In this document: positions 19,937 through 30,436 of the stretch, piece after piece
Layout of the letters: each line of letters opens with the position of its first letter
Position numbering within the stretch: the first letter of the stretch is position 1
Assembly (NCBI GenBank): GCA_012931725.1
Contig: CM022947.1
Location: 25,806,772 to 25,870,771 of the forward strand
Length of the DNA: 64,000 bases
Direction: 5' to 3'
From: Litsea cubeba
Lineage: Eukaryota > Streptophyta > Magnoliopsida > Laurales > Lauraceae
The notes under the pieces: generated by a model
Told to the model about the DNA's origin: nothing
The model's input: only the letters and a program-made list of their open reading frames with translations
The model's database searches: none
Position numbers and translations under genes: made by a program

Positions 19937-21135
19937 TCAGGGACGATACTGTATGTCATACTGCCCTAGTTCAATTGCCCACTTTGATATCCGCCCTGAA
20001 AAGTCAGCCTTCTGAAATATAAAACGGAGTGGGTGCTCCGTGATCACCACAATGGAGTGGGATTGAAAATAATGGGAGAGTTTGCGGGAGGCACTGACGA
20101 GAGCCAGCGCGAGCTTCTCCAATAGAAGGTATCTAGTCTCGGCATCAAGCAGAGTCTTGCTCGTGTAATAGATTGGTTTTTGAATTCCCTCGTCCTGATG
20201 AGGACGGAGCTCACTGCGTGATCCGAGACCGCAAGATATAAATACAAAACCTCCCCCCGAGTTGGGGTGGAGAGTAAGGGTGGTGACGATAGATAGGTTT
20301 TGAGCGCGGCCAACGCCTGGTCGCACTCAGGAGTCCACTGGAATTTTAAATTTTTCTTTAGAAGCTGAAAGAAAGGCCTGCACTTATCTGATGACCGGCT
20401 AATGAAGCGATTGAGTGCTGCAGCCATTCCTGTGAGCTTCTGGACTTCTTTCGTGGTAGAGGGGCTCAGAATGCCCTGGATCGCGGTGATCTGGTCTGGA
20501 TTGTCCGCTATCCCCCTCCGCGTTACCAAGCTGCCGAGGAACTTACCAGAGGCTACGCCGAAGGCGCACTTGGAAGCATTTAGCTTGAGCTTGAACGCGC
20601 GAAGGATGCCGAAGACTTGGCCGAGATCCGCCAGGTGGTCGCTGGAGTGCACTGATTTGACAACCATGTCGTCGATGTACACTTCCACCGTTCGGCCGAG
20701 CTGAGCCTGGAACATCTTTGTCACAAGGCGCTGATACGTTGCCCCCGCGTTCTTTAGCCCGAAGGGCATCACCTTGTAGCAATAAGTGCCGCGGGGGGTT
20801 ATGAATGACGTTTTCTCCTCGTCAGGCTCGTGTGGTGGAATCGGGTGGTAGCCTCTGTAGGCGTCGAGGAAGCTCATTCGGTCATGGCCAGCGGTGGCAT
20901 CGATCATTTGATCAATCTTTGGAAGGGGGAAACTATCTTTAGGGCAGGCCCTGTTTAAGTCTATGAAGTCCACGCACACCCTCCATTTACCAGTTTTCTT
21001 TTTAACCACCACCGTATTAGCCAGCCAGACCGGGTACTGGACTTCCCGGATGGCTCCTGCTTTCAGCAGTTTGTCGACCTCTTCGACGACCGCGTCTGTC
21101 TGCTGCAGTCCTGTCCTTCGGGCCCTTTGCACTAC
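19937..21135 (-). pseudogene. gypsy-1 reverse transcriptase and RT-linked RNase H
   Basis: RT motifs are VCVDFIDLNRA, FPLPKIDQ, MPFGLKNAGATYQR and the catalytic VYIDDMVVKS. The RNase H part continues with YYTSKTLLDAETRY and ELGQYDIQYRP in another frame; a small deletion near 20212, compared with gypsy-2, shifts the frame between them. The reading frame entering from protease is lost by a one-base deletion near 21136, so the start of the long open frame at 21213 is not a real start. No intact enzyme can be made. Confidence 0.92.
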
Positions 21136-23817
21136 GGCTTGTGGCTGGGGTCCACATTTAGCTTGTGGCACATGACCTCGGGGTCGACCCCAGGCATTTC
21201 GCTCGGGCTCCAAGCGAAGACATCGACGTTCTGCATCAGGAACCTTGAGAGTTCGGCTCTCTCCTCGTCTGGCAGCTGAGTGCCGATCAGGAAGAACCTA
21301 TCTGGGTCCGCCGAGTTTAGCCTGACCTCGGCCAGATCCTCAATACTTTTCATCTCGGGATCTCGTCTGATTTCATCTAGCCCTTTCTCGAATTCGGCGA
21401 GGTTGACGCGCTCTGGCTCTTTCTCCGCTGGGACCGCGGCCAGCATGCACTGCCTAGCTTGCTGCTGATCTCCCTCCACTGTGACCACTTCCATCCTGCC
21501 CTCCTTGCTCTCGAATACGAACTTCAGCTTCTGGTGGAGGGAAGAAGGGACCGCTTCCAATTTGTGGAGCCACGTTCTGCCCAAGATGACGTTGTAGGGA
21601 GAAGGGGCGTCCACGACCAGGAAGTCGGCCAACACGGAGGCCCCGCCGACTCGGGTTTCCAGGGTGATCCTACCCTTGGGATAGACTGGCCTGGCGGATA
21701 ACCCTAGCAAGGGTGCACGGACTTCCGTGAGGTCTGCTTCCAAGAGGTTCATTTTTTTTAAGCACTCGTAGTAAAGGACCTCGAAAGAGCTACCGGAGTC
21801 GACGAGGATCCTCTTCACGGTAAAGTCCCTTAGCTTCATTGTGAGGAGCAGGGGGTCGTTGTGGGGAAGCTGGATTCCCTCTAGATCTTTGCCTAAGAAT
21901 GAGATCGCAGGTCGGTCGCGGCAAGCTCTTTTGGATGCCGGTCCGAGCTCGGCTTTCATCACCTCCTTCCCGTGCGATGCCCGCCTGGCCTCGGCACGGG
22001 CCTGCGAGCCTCCGCGAGACGAGGGAGAGGGAACTGAGGACGCCAGGTGGATCACGCTAATGATTTTTTCGGAATTCTCGCTATCTGGATCCCGAGCCGT
22101 GCTCTGGTGAACTCGGCCCTCGCCGCCGCCGGCATCTTCGGCCTCGACGAACTCTGGAATGCGGCCTTCGCCGGCTAGCCTCTCTAGGTACCACTTCAGA
22201 GACTTGCACTCCTCGGTCTTGTGCCCGTTACCTTTGTGGTAGGAGCAGTAGAGCTTGCTTCGGCTGCCAGAGGTGGGCTCATTCCTCAAGGGCGGAGGCC
22301 ACTTGAAGAACGGCTTGGTCTTTATTTTGTTCATGATCTGGTATATTGGCTCCTTGAAGATGACATTGACGCCCTGACTGGCGTTGGTGGGAGGTCTTGG
22401 CTTCCAGGTGCCCCCAGATCTGGAAGACGTAGGCTTCGCCGAATTAGCGTCTCAGGCCTGCCTGGGCTCCTGCTTCTGGAAGGGCCTCCCGCCTCTCTGC
22501 CGAGGCTGGCGGCTCTTCTGCTCGGGCTCCAGGCTTTCGTCCTCTTCCCGGGCCCGGATTTCATCTTCCTCCCGGGCGACGAAGCGCTTTATCCGGGACA
22601 TCAATGCTGGCATGGATTCTGGGGGGTCTCCGACCAGGTCCTTCCGAAGGTCGTGTCCGGGGACCAGGGCATGTTGGAAAGCATAGATTGCTATTTCCTC
22701 CCTGGTGCCCTCGACCTGGCTGTAAAACCGCCCAGAATCGTTGGGCAAACTTGGCGAGGCTCTCGCCCTGCTTCATTTTTAGGGCGAGGATGTCCCCTTC
22801 TGTCTTGGGAACGACGCTGTAGGCTTGGAACTTTTTCAGGAAGGAGAGCTGGAGCTCCTTCCAGCTCGAGACTGACTTTTCGGGAAGAGCACAGAACACT
22901 TCAGGGGGAGGTCACCCAAACTGGAGGAGAAGATTTTGCAATTGAGGTGGCCCTCGTTTCCCCAGATGGACATCTTCTGGGAGAAGTGTCGGAGGTGAGT
23001 CGGATGGTCGGACAGTCCGTCGTAAGGGATGAACCGCGGGACAGAGAACTTCTTGGGCAAGGGAGTCCGCTCGATGTCTCTCGTGAAGGGTGAGGCCCCC
23101 AGATCGGTATGGCCACAGATTTGTTTTCTGGTCTCGCACGTCCAGGTTGTGCTGAAGAGCCAACCTGACGCGTTTGTCGAATCGCTCCTGCTCGTCGTCC
23201 TTTTTTGGTGCCGGCACTCTTGGCCTTCGCCTGGAGTGGTTCGGGCTGTGATGGCTATAGGCTCGGCCATCGCGGCTATGATGACTTCGGCTGTTGCTTG
23301 AGCCTTCATCGTAAATCTGGCTTCGCTTGTGGTCCAGATGGTTTCTCAGATCCTCTCGAGGAGGCTGGGCTGCCCTGCTCTGGGCGTCCCTCTTCTTGCC
23401 CTGAGGATCAGAGGCCTGCCTCAACGAGGCGGTTTGCGCCGCCCTCAGCTGCTGCTGGAGCTCGCGGATTAGCTGCTCCTGCTTCTGGAGGAGAGCATTT
23501 TGAGCTGCGACAACTCCTCCAGTGGCAGGAGGTTGAGCGCGGCGTGTCTCTTCTATGGCCACGGCTTTATCTTTGCGAGGACGCTCATACCGACGCTCGT
23601 CGCGTCGGGGTGGCGTGACTTCGTTTGCCGAGAGCGAGGCCTCGAGTCCCTCTTGGAGGGGGACCTCGATGTAGAGCTGCGAGCCTAGGCGGCCCTCGCC
23701 TTCAGAAGTGCCATGCACCGTTCCAGACCGCCCTTGAGGAGGGACGTCCGTCGACGGTGCTGGCTGCTCGAGCATTGCTCTCGAGGATTCTCCGCCCTTC
23801 CTAGCTTTCGGAGGCAT
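21136..23817 (-). pseudogene. gypsy-1 gag and protease
   Basis: The ATG at 23817 follows the primer site by about 45 bp and opens MPPKARKGGESS. Gag has a Q-rich helical part (LLQKQEQLIRELQQQLR), the retrotransposon gag core (MSIWGNEGHLNCKIFSSSL) and a zinc-knuckle-like CSYHKGNGHKTEEC (CX2HX4HX4C). Protease carries ILVDSGSS near 21800. Lesions against gypsy-2: an extra A near 23125, a lost G near 22906, an extra T near 22726, a TGA at 22452-22454 where the sister has TGG, and a lost A near 21136. Gag and protease share one frame in this family. Confidence 0.92.
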
Positions 23818-23863
23818 GATTTCTAGGAGATTGAGAAGGCTGGGAAGGTTGGGATATTACCTT

Positions 23864-23881
23864 CCCACAGACGGCGCCAAT
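23864..23881 (-). other. gypsy-1 primer-binding site
   Basis: ATTGGCGCCGTCTGTGGG on the minus strand, directly after the 5' LTR. The same site follows the 5' LTRs of gypsy-2 and gypsy-3. I do not assign the tRNA. Confidence 0.85.
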
Positions 23882-24757
23882 TGTAGGTGCAGAAAATAAC
23901 GACCCACAATAACTGGGGTGCCTTAGAGGACTTATCCAAGGTGATGAAGATTAGGTGCCGCCCGAAAGCCTGAAAGGGAAGAGCAAACGGTCAGAGGACC
24001 CTGGCCTGGGCGGCGCAAGGCTCTCCGATGCCAAAGTCAGTGAATGAACTGGAACAAAGGAAGGAGAGGAAGAAGAGAAACAGAGTAACGGCTCTTTCTG
24101 TTGGACTGTGCGTACCTTGCATGTGGAATGAGGCTCTATTTATAGAGGCTTGGGTCGTATCTTTAGATGATATCTTGGCGCGGGTCCCATGATTCGACTG
24201 GGAAGTCATGATCAGCCCACAAAGTAATAAATGCGGTCCATTCCAGCCCACTTTGCATTTAATGCCAGTCGGATCAGCCCACATCGCATTAAATGTGCGT
24301 CTTGTTGGGCCAGATCGTGTTGGACGCCTTTGGCGGTAGGGGTACCATCGGATCCGCCCTCGGGCCTTGCCCTGATTTGGCTTCAGCCGCTAGATGCCGC
24401 CCTGTCAGTGATCTGGTGAAGATTGTGGATGGCTGGATGTCGCATCTGTCTCACTGGCTCGCGCCCCTATTCCTCCACGTGTCTGATGACGTGGGGGGCG
24501 AAGGGCGCGAGTGGAGATTCTTTTCTGCTTCGGCTCCTTCGGCCGAGGTGGAGCTTTCAGCCGAGGTGGGCACCTGGGGTAGCCGAGCTCGGTGCTAGCG
24601 GCCCGGACCTGCTTAACTTCGGTCGGGGCCCCTGTCCCGGCAGCCGAGGTGAGTCTGGTGCCACGTGGGCGGCACGCGGATGGCACGTGAGAATGCTTAG
24701 TCCCATCTGATGGCTGTGATTAGCGTAATCCTGGAGCTCTGGAAATCTCCCCACACA
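23882..24757 (-). repeat. gypsy-1 5' LTR (876 bp)
   Basis: On the minus strand it starts TGTGTGGGGAGATTTCC and ends GCACCTACA. A TATA box (CTATAAATAG) lies at about 24135-24145 on the minus strand. Followed by GAAGT, the target duplication. Confidence 0.93.
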
Positions 24758-25134
24758 GAAGTGAACCACAACTCTGAGATCTGAACCACCCGGTGAATAA
24801 CACTTTTAATTGTGTTGGGCATAACTCTTCCCCTCTATCTATGTGAATTACTTTGGAAATTCAACAGACACAAAGACTACACAGTGAAATCTAAAGCACC
24901 ACTGCTAGTACCATGGAAGAAAAATAAAGAGAGTAAAAGAATCACACGCCAATTTATGTGGAAGACACTCTCAAGAGAGAGTACCCATGGAGTTACCGAC
25001 CCACTATACAAAAATAAGGGTTTTATGACTTCTCTTTTGAGAAAACATAACAAAATCTTATTTTCTCTCTAATAAACAGTAGGGACTCACCTCAGCCACC
25101 TTGATCTTCTAGAGCTTTTGTTCGACTCTCACTA

Positions 25135-25300
25135 CAACTCCCTTAGCCTTAGCCCAACTATATTGGGGTCGGCTACATGAATTTTGTTTCTCTATTTTGA
25201 TCTATCCTAAGCCAAATCCTCAATCAGATTTCAGATCTATTGTTACTATTTCCATCCATATCCTCTTCAGCCTACCCCTCCCCTTATTGGGCCACCAACC
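25135..25300 (+). mobile_element. SINE-like fragment with a conserved plant 3' motif
   Basis: CCCAACTATATTGGGGTCGG and the following CTACATGAATTTT (25153-25185) resemble the 3' domain shared by many angiosperm SINEs (Angio-domain), as I recall it. I cannot see tRNA-like promoter boxes or clear ends, so the extent is a guess. Confidence 0.4.
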
Positions 25301-25481
25301 TGCATAATATCTTGTGATAAAAATAAGAGAAGAAGATGAGGATGTATAACTTCTAACATTTTGTTGACACTCACATGTGACCTAGAGAAACAACCCTTCT
25401 TTGACATATATATATATATATATACAATTGATGTAGCTAAAGTAAGCTCAATTGTGTGTATATATATCTCTATGTGTGTGT

Positions 25482-25629
25482 GATGCTCCTATGAGAGTTA
25501 TTCTCATGATACTATGAGAGCAAGCATGAGAGCCCTCACATCCATATCCAATGCCAACAGCCTAAGTACAACGGACCCCACCCCTGACTCTCGTAATACC
25601 GTGAAAGTTAACTCTCATGAGACCATCTC
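25482..25629. mobile_element. MITE-like element with ~40 bp inverted repeats
   Basis: The left arm (25482-25520, GATGCTCCTATGAGAGTTA...) and the complement of the right arm (25629-25588, GAGATGGTCTCATGAGAGTTA...) match over about 40 bp with some changes. Both sides run into TA repeats, so insertion into a TA-rich site is likely. There is no coding capacity in 148 bp. The superfamily is not certain. Confidence 0.5.
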
Positions 25630-26424
25630 CATATATATATATATATATAGAGTAACAGACACATGAGGATTGCAAAAAAAAGAACCCAACAAATTGAACC
25701 GTGAATTACACTTCTCAATTCACAAGGTTGGTTTTGATCCTTACTTAAACTAGACAATAATAGGGCTGAAAGTTCAGGTGTTTAGCATTTATGTGCCGAA
25801 TTCCTGATGAGTTTCTAGTAAGGATCAAAGGTGGGTATCTACAAGGGACCATGAAATATCCCCATTTGATAGGAAATGATTGCTCCCCGCCCTTCACCTA
25901 TAAAATTAAATCCTAAAAATTCAATGGCTCTCTCTAGACCTAAGCAATTTATACTACACCCTTTCAGTACCCGCTTTGATAAACTCCTCTTCTAGAAATT
26001 CCTGCGAATTCAGTCTTAGGTGAGCATGCCGTTTGTGAGACACATCAGAAACATTCCTGTTGTTAGCTGCATATACTCAATTTCCCCTTTCAGCTACACT
26101 GGTAAGAAGCAAGTGCTTCATCATGGTTTTTCTGGATGTGTTTGTAATCCATGTTCTAACTTAAACTGTATGATTCTCAGCCAGCAAGAGGATGCCTGCA
26201 ATCTCCCCATACCCTGAGTTCCCATAAATAGGGCCCATGATCTGGTATTTCATACCATTGATCTGATGGGGCCATGGTTTATGAACCATGCCAGCATACA
26301 TGCAACATCAAAAACTAAAATGATAAAAATCTATTTCACCAGTTTTTCACTTCTAATGGATTGAGGCGAGGAAAGCAATACTATCCAGGTATCGTCCAAA
26401 ACAGATAAAATTTCAAATGGGTCC

Positions 26425-27303
26425 TGTGTGGGGAAAATCCCAGGAGAATCCTGGACAAGGTGCTCCATCCCGGGCCCCCGCATCAGCAAGCCCATCCCGG
26501 CAAGCTCGGTCTCGTGCTCCACGCTTCCTATGCTCAACTCCCCCACTTCGGCAATGCACGCCTTAGCAAGACCAGACACTCCACCTCGGCAGGATCCACT
26601 TCGGCCAAAGCATCCCACTTCGGCTTAGTGCTCCATCTCTGCCCCGACTTCGGCTGCCCAGCTCGGCTACAGTGTCAGCCCCTTCCACTTCGGCAACAGT
26701 GCCACGACCCTACATCTCCGCCAGGTCCTCACCCGGCACGACACTCCATCTCGGCCAAGCGCCTCATATCGATGAAAGTACTGAGCACTGACAGCTGTCC
26801 TCCCATGGACGCTCAAGCACGCTATGGCCCGTGCGACAAGACAAGGGGATAGCCCGTATCTCCTGACAGATCACCATCCACAGCTCCCAAGGCGCCAGGA
26901 TATGGCCTAACGGGATAAGACAGGCTACGACGGGACCAGACAGGCTACGATGAGACCGCGCCTCCCTAGTACCTGACAAAATGGGCTATGACAAGACAGC
27001 CAACTACCCCTTTGCCTCCTCTTCCTCTACATAAACACAGCTACAGCTCCAGAGGAGGGGGGGACGCCATTACCACTCTGGTATGCCATCTTCTTCCCCA
27101 AAAATCTCCTCCTCCCTCTGCTTAGTTCATATACTAACTTAGGCATCGGAGAGCCTTGCGCCGCCCAGGCCAGGGTCCTCTGACCTGCATTTCTCCTTCC
27201 TTTTCTCAGGTTCCAGGCGCAGGCATCGGTGTCCCTAATCTTACTTGGGTAAGTCCTCTAAGGCACCCCCCATTATTGTGGGTCATTATTTTTTGCACCT
27301 ACA
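26425..27303 (+). repeat. gypsy-3 5' LTR (879 bp)
   Basis: Starts TGTGTGGGGAAAATCC and ends TTTGCACCTACA. The first half, with many CACTTCGGC words, is unlike gypsy-1/2. From about 27145 the wording GGAGAGCCTTGCGCCGCCC is shared with them. Confidence 0.93.
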
Positions 27304-27321
27304 ATTGGCGCCGTCTGTGGG
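27304..27321 (+). other. gypsy-3 primer-binding site
   Basis: ATTGGCGCCGTCTGTGGG directly after the LTR, identical to the site in gypsy-1 and gypsy-2. Confidence 0.85.
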
Positions 27322-27368
27322 AAAGTAACATCCCAGCCTTCCCAACCTTCTCAATCTTTCCAAACACC

Positions 27369-28472
27369 ATGCCTCGAAGAACCAGAAAGGGAAAGGAACC
27401 TATCGCACTGTCGACCCAGCTGCCGACGGTCCCCCGCCGAGAGAGGTCAGGAGCAAAATCTGGTCCAGCAGGCGACCAGCTTCAGGATACTCGGTCGGGT
27501 TCATCCTCTAAGGATTCGACCTCGACTCTACCCTCCGAAAGACGCACCCTGAAGAGCAGGAGCAACCGGGCCCATGGCGAAGGCTCGAGTAACGACCGCG
27601 ACTCCAGAGAGTGGCTCGATCAACGCATAGAGCAAGCAGTACGACAGCACATGGAAATGGCCGACTACGCTCAAGTTCGGATGAACTCTAATATTTTCGG
27701 CGCATCTCCTTTCTCTCCAGAGATCAGAAGCTTCCCCCTTCCCGAAGATTTCAAAGTCCCGAGGTTCGTCATTTACGATGGAACCTCGGACCCAGCAGCA
27801 CACCTACGGCACTTCTCCCAGCGGATGTCGATATGGGGCAATGCAGGCCACCTCAACTGTAGAGTCTTCTCTTCCAGCCTCGGGGACCTCCCCCTAAGGT
27901 GGTTCTGCGCACTCCCCCCGGGATCAATCAAAAGTTGGCAGCAGCTCCGGAGTTCCTTCTTGACGAAGTTCCAAGTTTACGGGGTCATCCCCAGGTCAGC
28001 CGCCGACCTGATGGCCCTCAGAATGAAGCAGACCGAGAGCATCGCGCAGTTCACCAAAAGGTTCTGGGCTGTCTACAGCCAGATCGAGAATGCATCAGAG
28101 GCAATAGCAGTCCTGTCTTTCCAACAAGCCCTCGTACCAGGCAACGAGCTCCGAAGCAACTTGGTCATGTATCCCGTGGTCACTACGGCAGCACTCATGA
28201 CTAGGGTAAATCAATTCGTCAGGCAAGAGGAGGACGAAGCCCGAGCCCGGGAGCAGTTCAACCTCCGCGACAGCGACCAGATCGCTTCCAGCTCGGCCGA
28301 ACCTGCCAGCTCGACCGACGCTTCCAGCTCGGCCGACTCTGCCAGTTCGGCGGACGCTTCCAGCTCGGCCGACTCTGCCAGTTCGGCGGACGCCTCCAGC
28401 TCGGCGGACGTCTCCAGCTCGCTAGCAGCCCCCCGCTCTGCAGAAATCTCTTCCAACACGGGGAGCAGTTAG
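27369..28472 (+). CDS. gypsy-3 gag (367 residues)
   Basis: The start chosen is the ATG 48 bp after the primer site, which matches the gag start of gypsy-1/2 (MPRRTRKGKE versus MPPKARKGGE); upstream codons belong to the LTR. The N-terminal 100 residues are basic and serine-rich. The gag core (about residues 105-245) holds FPLPEDFKVPRFVIYDG, MSIWGNAGHLNCRVFSSSL and LPLRWFCALP, all close to gypsy-2. The C-terminal 65 residues are a Ser/Ala/Asp repeat built on SSADASSSAD. The zinc knuckle and protease of the autonomous relatives are absent; the frame ends in a stop just after the repeat. The frame is uninterrupted, so the protein could be made. It would form particles only with enzymes from another element (inference). 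Confidence 0.85.
   Translation: MPRRTRKGKEPIALSTQLPTVPRRERSGAKSGPAGDQLQDTRSGSSSKDSTSTLPSERRTLKSRSNRAHGEGSSNDRDSREWLDQRIEQAVRQHMEMADYAQVRMNSNIFGASPFSPEIRSFPLPEDFKVPRFVIYDGTSDPAAHLRHFSQRMSIWGNAGHLNCRVFSSSLGDLPLRWFCALPPGSIKSWQQLRSSFLTKFQVYGVIPRSAADLMALRMKQTESIAQFTKRFWAVYSQIENASEAIAVLSFQQALVPGNELRSNLVMYPVVTTAALMTRVNQFVRQEEDEARAREQFNLRDSDQIASSSAEPASSTDASSSADSASSADASSSADSASSADASSSADVSSSLAAPRSAEISSNTGSS
28318..28420 (+). repeat. Ser/Ala/Asp-coding short tandem repeat in gypsy-3 gag
   Basis: Units of TCCAGCTCGGCCGAC and TGCCAGTTCGGCGGAC alternate and encode SSADASSSADSASSAD. The repeat lies at the C-terminus of gag, where gypsy-1/2 have a charged region and zinc knuckle. Confidence 0.8.
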
Positions 28473-28825
28473 GCGAACCTTTTTCTGTCACTTAGCTTCG
28501 ACCGCCCGTCGGCTTCGATCGTACGACCCTCTACCGTCACTTCGGCGGCACGGTCCTCTACTGTCAGGCTTCGATGGCGCCGTCAGCTTCGATGACGCCG
28601 GCACGACCCTCTACTGTCGGCTTCGATCGTACGACCCTCTACCGTCATTTCGACGGCACGGTCCTCTGCTGTCAGCCTTGATCGCACGGTGCTCTACCGC
28701 CATCAGTCGTCCAGAGCCACCGAGCTCACCCTGGGGCCGTTTTATACACTCAGGCGTGACTCGTGTTCGGCGCCAGAGCAACCAAGTCCTCGGGTAGGCG
28801 CGCCCAGGCTCCTTGGCCTCCAAAC
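28473..28825 (+). repeat. gypsy-3 3' region, ~107 bp imperfect duplication
   Basis: GGCTTCGATCGTACGACCC begins copies near 28511 and 28618; further CTTCGAT and ACGACCCTCTACTGTC words fill the stretch. No coding is apparent. Confidence 0.6.
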
Positions 28826-29395
28826 GACCTCATGCTGGTCCGCCCACGTGCTGGTCTCCACCTCACGCTGGTTTCGGCCTCATGCTGGTCTCGACACCAT
28901 TTAACGACCTCATGCTGGTCCGCCCACGTGCTGGTCTCCACCTCACGCAGGTTTCGGCCTCATGCTGGTCTCGACAGCATTTAACGGCCTCATGCTGGTC
29001 CGCCCACGTGCTGGTCTCCACCTCACGCTGGTTTCGGCCTCATGCTGGTCTCGACAGCATTTAACGACCTCATGCTGGTCCGTCCACGTGCTGGTCTGCA
29101 CCTCACGCTGGTTTCGGCCTCATGCTGGTCTCGACAGCATTTAACGACCTCATGCTGGTCCGCCCACGTGCTGGTCTCCACCTCACGCTGGTTTCGGCCT
29201 CATGCTGGTCTCGACAGCATTTAACGACCTCATGCTGGTCCGTCCACGTGCTGGTCTCCACCTCACGCTGGTTTCGGCCTCATGCTGGTCTCGACAGCAT
29301 TTAACGACCTCATGCTGGTCCGTCCACGTGCTGGTCCCCACCTCACGCTGGTTTCGGCCTCATGCTGGTCTCGACCGCATCTGACGACCTCATGT
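28826..29395 (+). repeat. 80 bp minisatellite, about seven copies
   Basis: Unit: CGACCTCATGCTGGTCCG, CACGTGCTGGTCTCCACC, TCACGCTGGTTTCGGCC, TCATGCTGGTCTCGACAG. The spacing is exactly 80 bp (28824, 28904, 28984, 29064, 29144, 29224, 29304). Each unit contains four versions of a shorter CATGCTGGTCT core of about 20 bp. Open frames over it are artefacts of the repeat. Confidence 0.95.
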
Positions 29396-29530
29396 TGGTA
29401 TCGCCCTCGTGCTAGCTACGCGCTTCACAGGTTCGGCCTCATGTTGGTCTCGGCCAGTGCCATCGAGACTGCCCTCGGGTTCGTACACCCGGTCTTCTCC
29501 ATCTCGGCGAATGCCAGAAAAGCAAGTCAC

Positions 29531-29920
29531 AAGGGTTAACAACCCTGGAAAAGGCCTCGAGTTCGGACACTCGGCCAATTCCTAAACTCAGGGTCTTCAC
29601 CCATCTCCAAGGGTTAACAGCCCTGGAAAAGGCCTCGAGTTCGGACACTCGGCCAATTCCTAAAATCAGGGTCTTCACCCATCTCCAAGGGTTAACAGCC
29701 CTGGAAAAGGCCTCGAGTTCGGACACTCGGCCAATTCCTAAACTCAGGGTCTTCACCCATCTCCAAGGGTTAACAGCCCTGGAAAAGGCCTCGAGTTCGG
29801 ACACTCGGCCAATTCCTAAACTCAGGGTCTTCACCCATCTCCAAGGGTTAACAGCCCTGGAAAAGGCCTCGAGTTCGGACACTCGGCCAATTCCTAAACT
29901 CAGGGTCTTCACCCATCTAC
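29531..29920 (+). repeat. 78 bp minisatellite, five copies
   Basis: Copies start with AAGGGTTAACA at 29531, 29609, 29687, 29765 and 29843. Because 78 is a multiple of three, a 157-residue minus-strand frame stays open; I regard it as an artefact. The CCTGGAAAAGGC and TCGAGTTC words link this repeat to the 59 bp unit of gypsy-1/2. Confidence 0.95.
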
Positions 29921-30240
29921 ACGGGTCAAACGCCCTGGAAAAGGCCTCGAGTCCAGACTCGGTCGTTTCCTAAAGCTCCGGGTCCTGGACCCTGGAGAAG
30001 GCCTCGAGTTCGGACACTCGGCCGGACAGCATGGGTCTACGCCCTGGATACAGCCTCGAGTTCTTACACTCGGCCGAATTCCTAAAGTCCTCGGGTTTTG
30101 AACCCACGGGTCAAACGCCCTGGAAAAGGCCTCGAGTCCAGACTCGGTCGTTTCCTAAAGCTCCGGGTCCTGGACCCTGGAGAAGGGCTCGAGTTCGGAC
30201 ACTCGGCCGGATTCCTAAAATCAGGGTTCATACACCCCTC
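29920..30240 (+). repeat. ~184 bp duplication related to the 78 bp repeat
   Basis: ACGGGTCAAACGCCCTGG and the following ~110 bp occur at 29920 and again at 30104. The end of this stretch (from 30213) matches the post-repeat part of gypsy-2 at 63748 on. Confidence 0.75.
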
Positions 30241-30436
30241 AAAGACCGTTGCCGAACTCATGCTCACCAGCGGGATTCTGGATCCACTCTGTCGCAAGGC
30301 AGTTCGTCTCGGCCAAAGCTGGCCACTTCGGCCAATGGCAGCTCAACAAGATTGCCGTAGAGACTGTTCCATATCACCTCCTCGGCCTCATGACAGTCCT
30401 CAGTTCGGCATCAGTGCCAGATTCCAGGTTGGCAGT

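Larger units (their letters stand above)
12425..24757 (-). mobile_element. Tat-lineage Ty3/gypsy retrotransposon (gypsy-1), complete ends
   Basis: Two near-identical LTRs (12425-13303 and 23882-24757) are flanked by GAAGT at 12420-12424 and 24758-24762, a perfect 5 bp target duplication. On the minus strand the order is 5' LTR, primer site, gag, protease, RT, RNase H, a second archaeal-type RNase H, integrase, a 59 bp minisatellite, a long 3' region and the 3' LTR. The second RNase H and a long 3' region with an antisense gene are traits of the Tat group. I count about 2% differences between the LTRs by eye. gag-pol contains several frameshifts and stops, so this copy cannot make its own enzymes. 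Confidence 0.95.
24763..26419. other. host spacer between gypsy-1 and gypsy-3
   Basis: AT-rich, with TA runs at 25397-25422 and 25631-25651, a MITE-like inverted repeat between them and a SINE-like fragment at 25135-25300. I see no coding gene; short frames at 24812 and 26020 have no recognisable features. Confidence 0.5.

Noticed and set aside
26460..26852. 130-residue frame in the gypsy-3 LTR (again at 38746-39138)
   Set aside because: It repeats with the LTR and has no recognised features; the gag start is downstream of the primer site.
28763..29539. Several overlapping plus-strand frames of 60-85 residues with the same MLVSTAF...SRWFRPHAGLDSI wording
   Set aside because: They are shifted readings of the 80 bp minisatellite; the unit is not a multiple of three and there is no start context.
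29439..29912. 157-residue minus-strand frame with five 26-residue repeats
   Set aside because: It stays open only because the 78 bp repeat is a multiple of three; no independent evidence for a gene.
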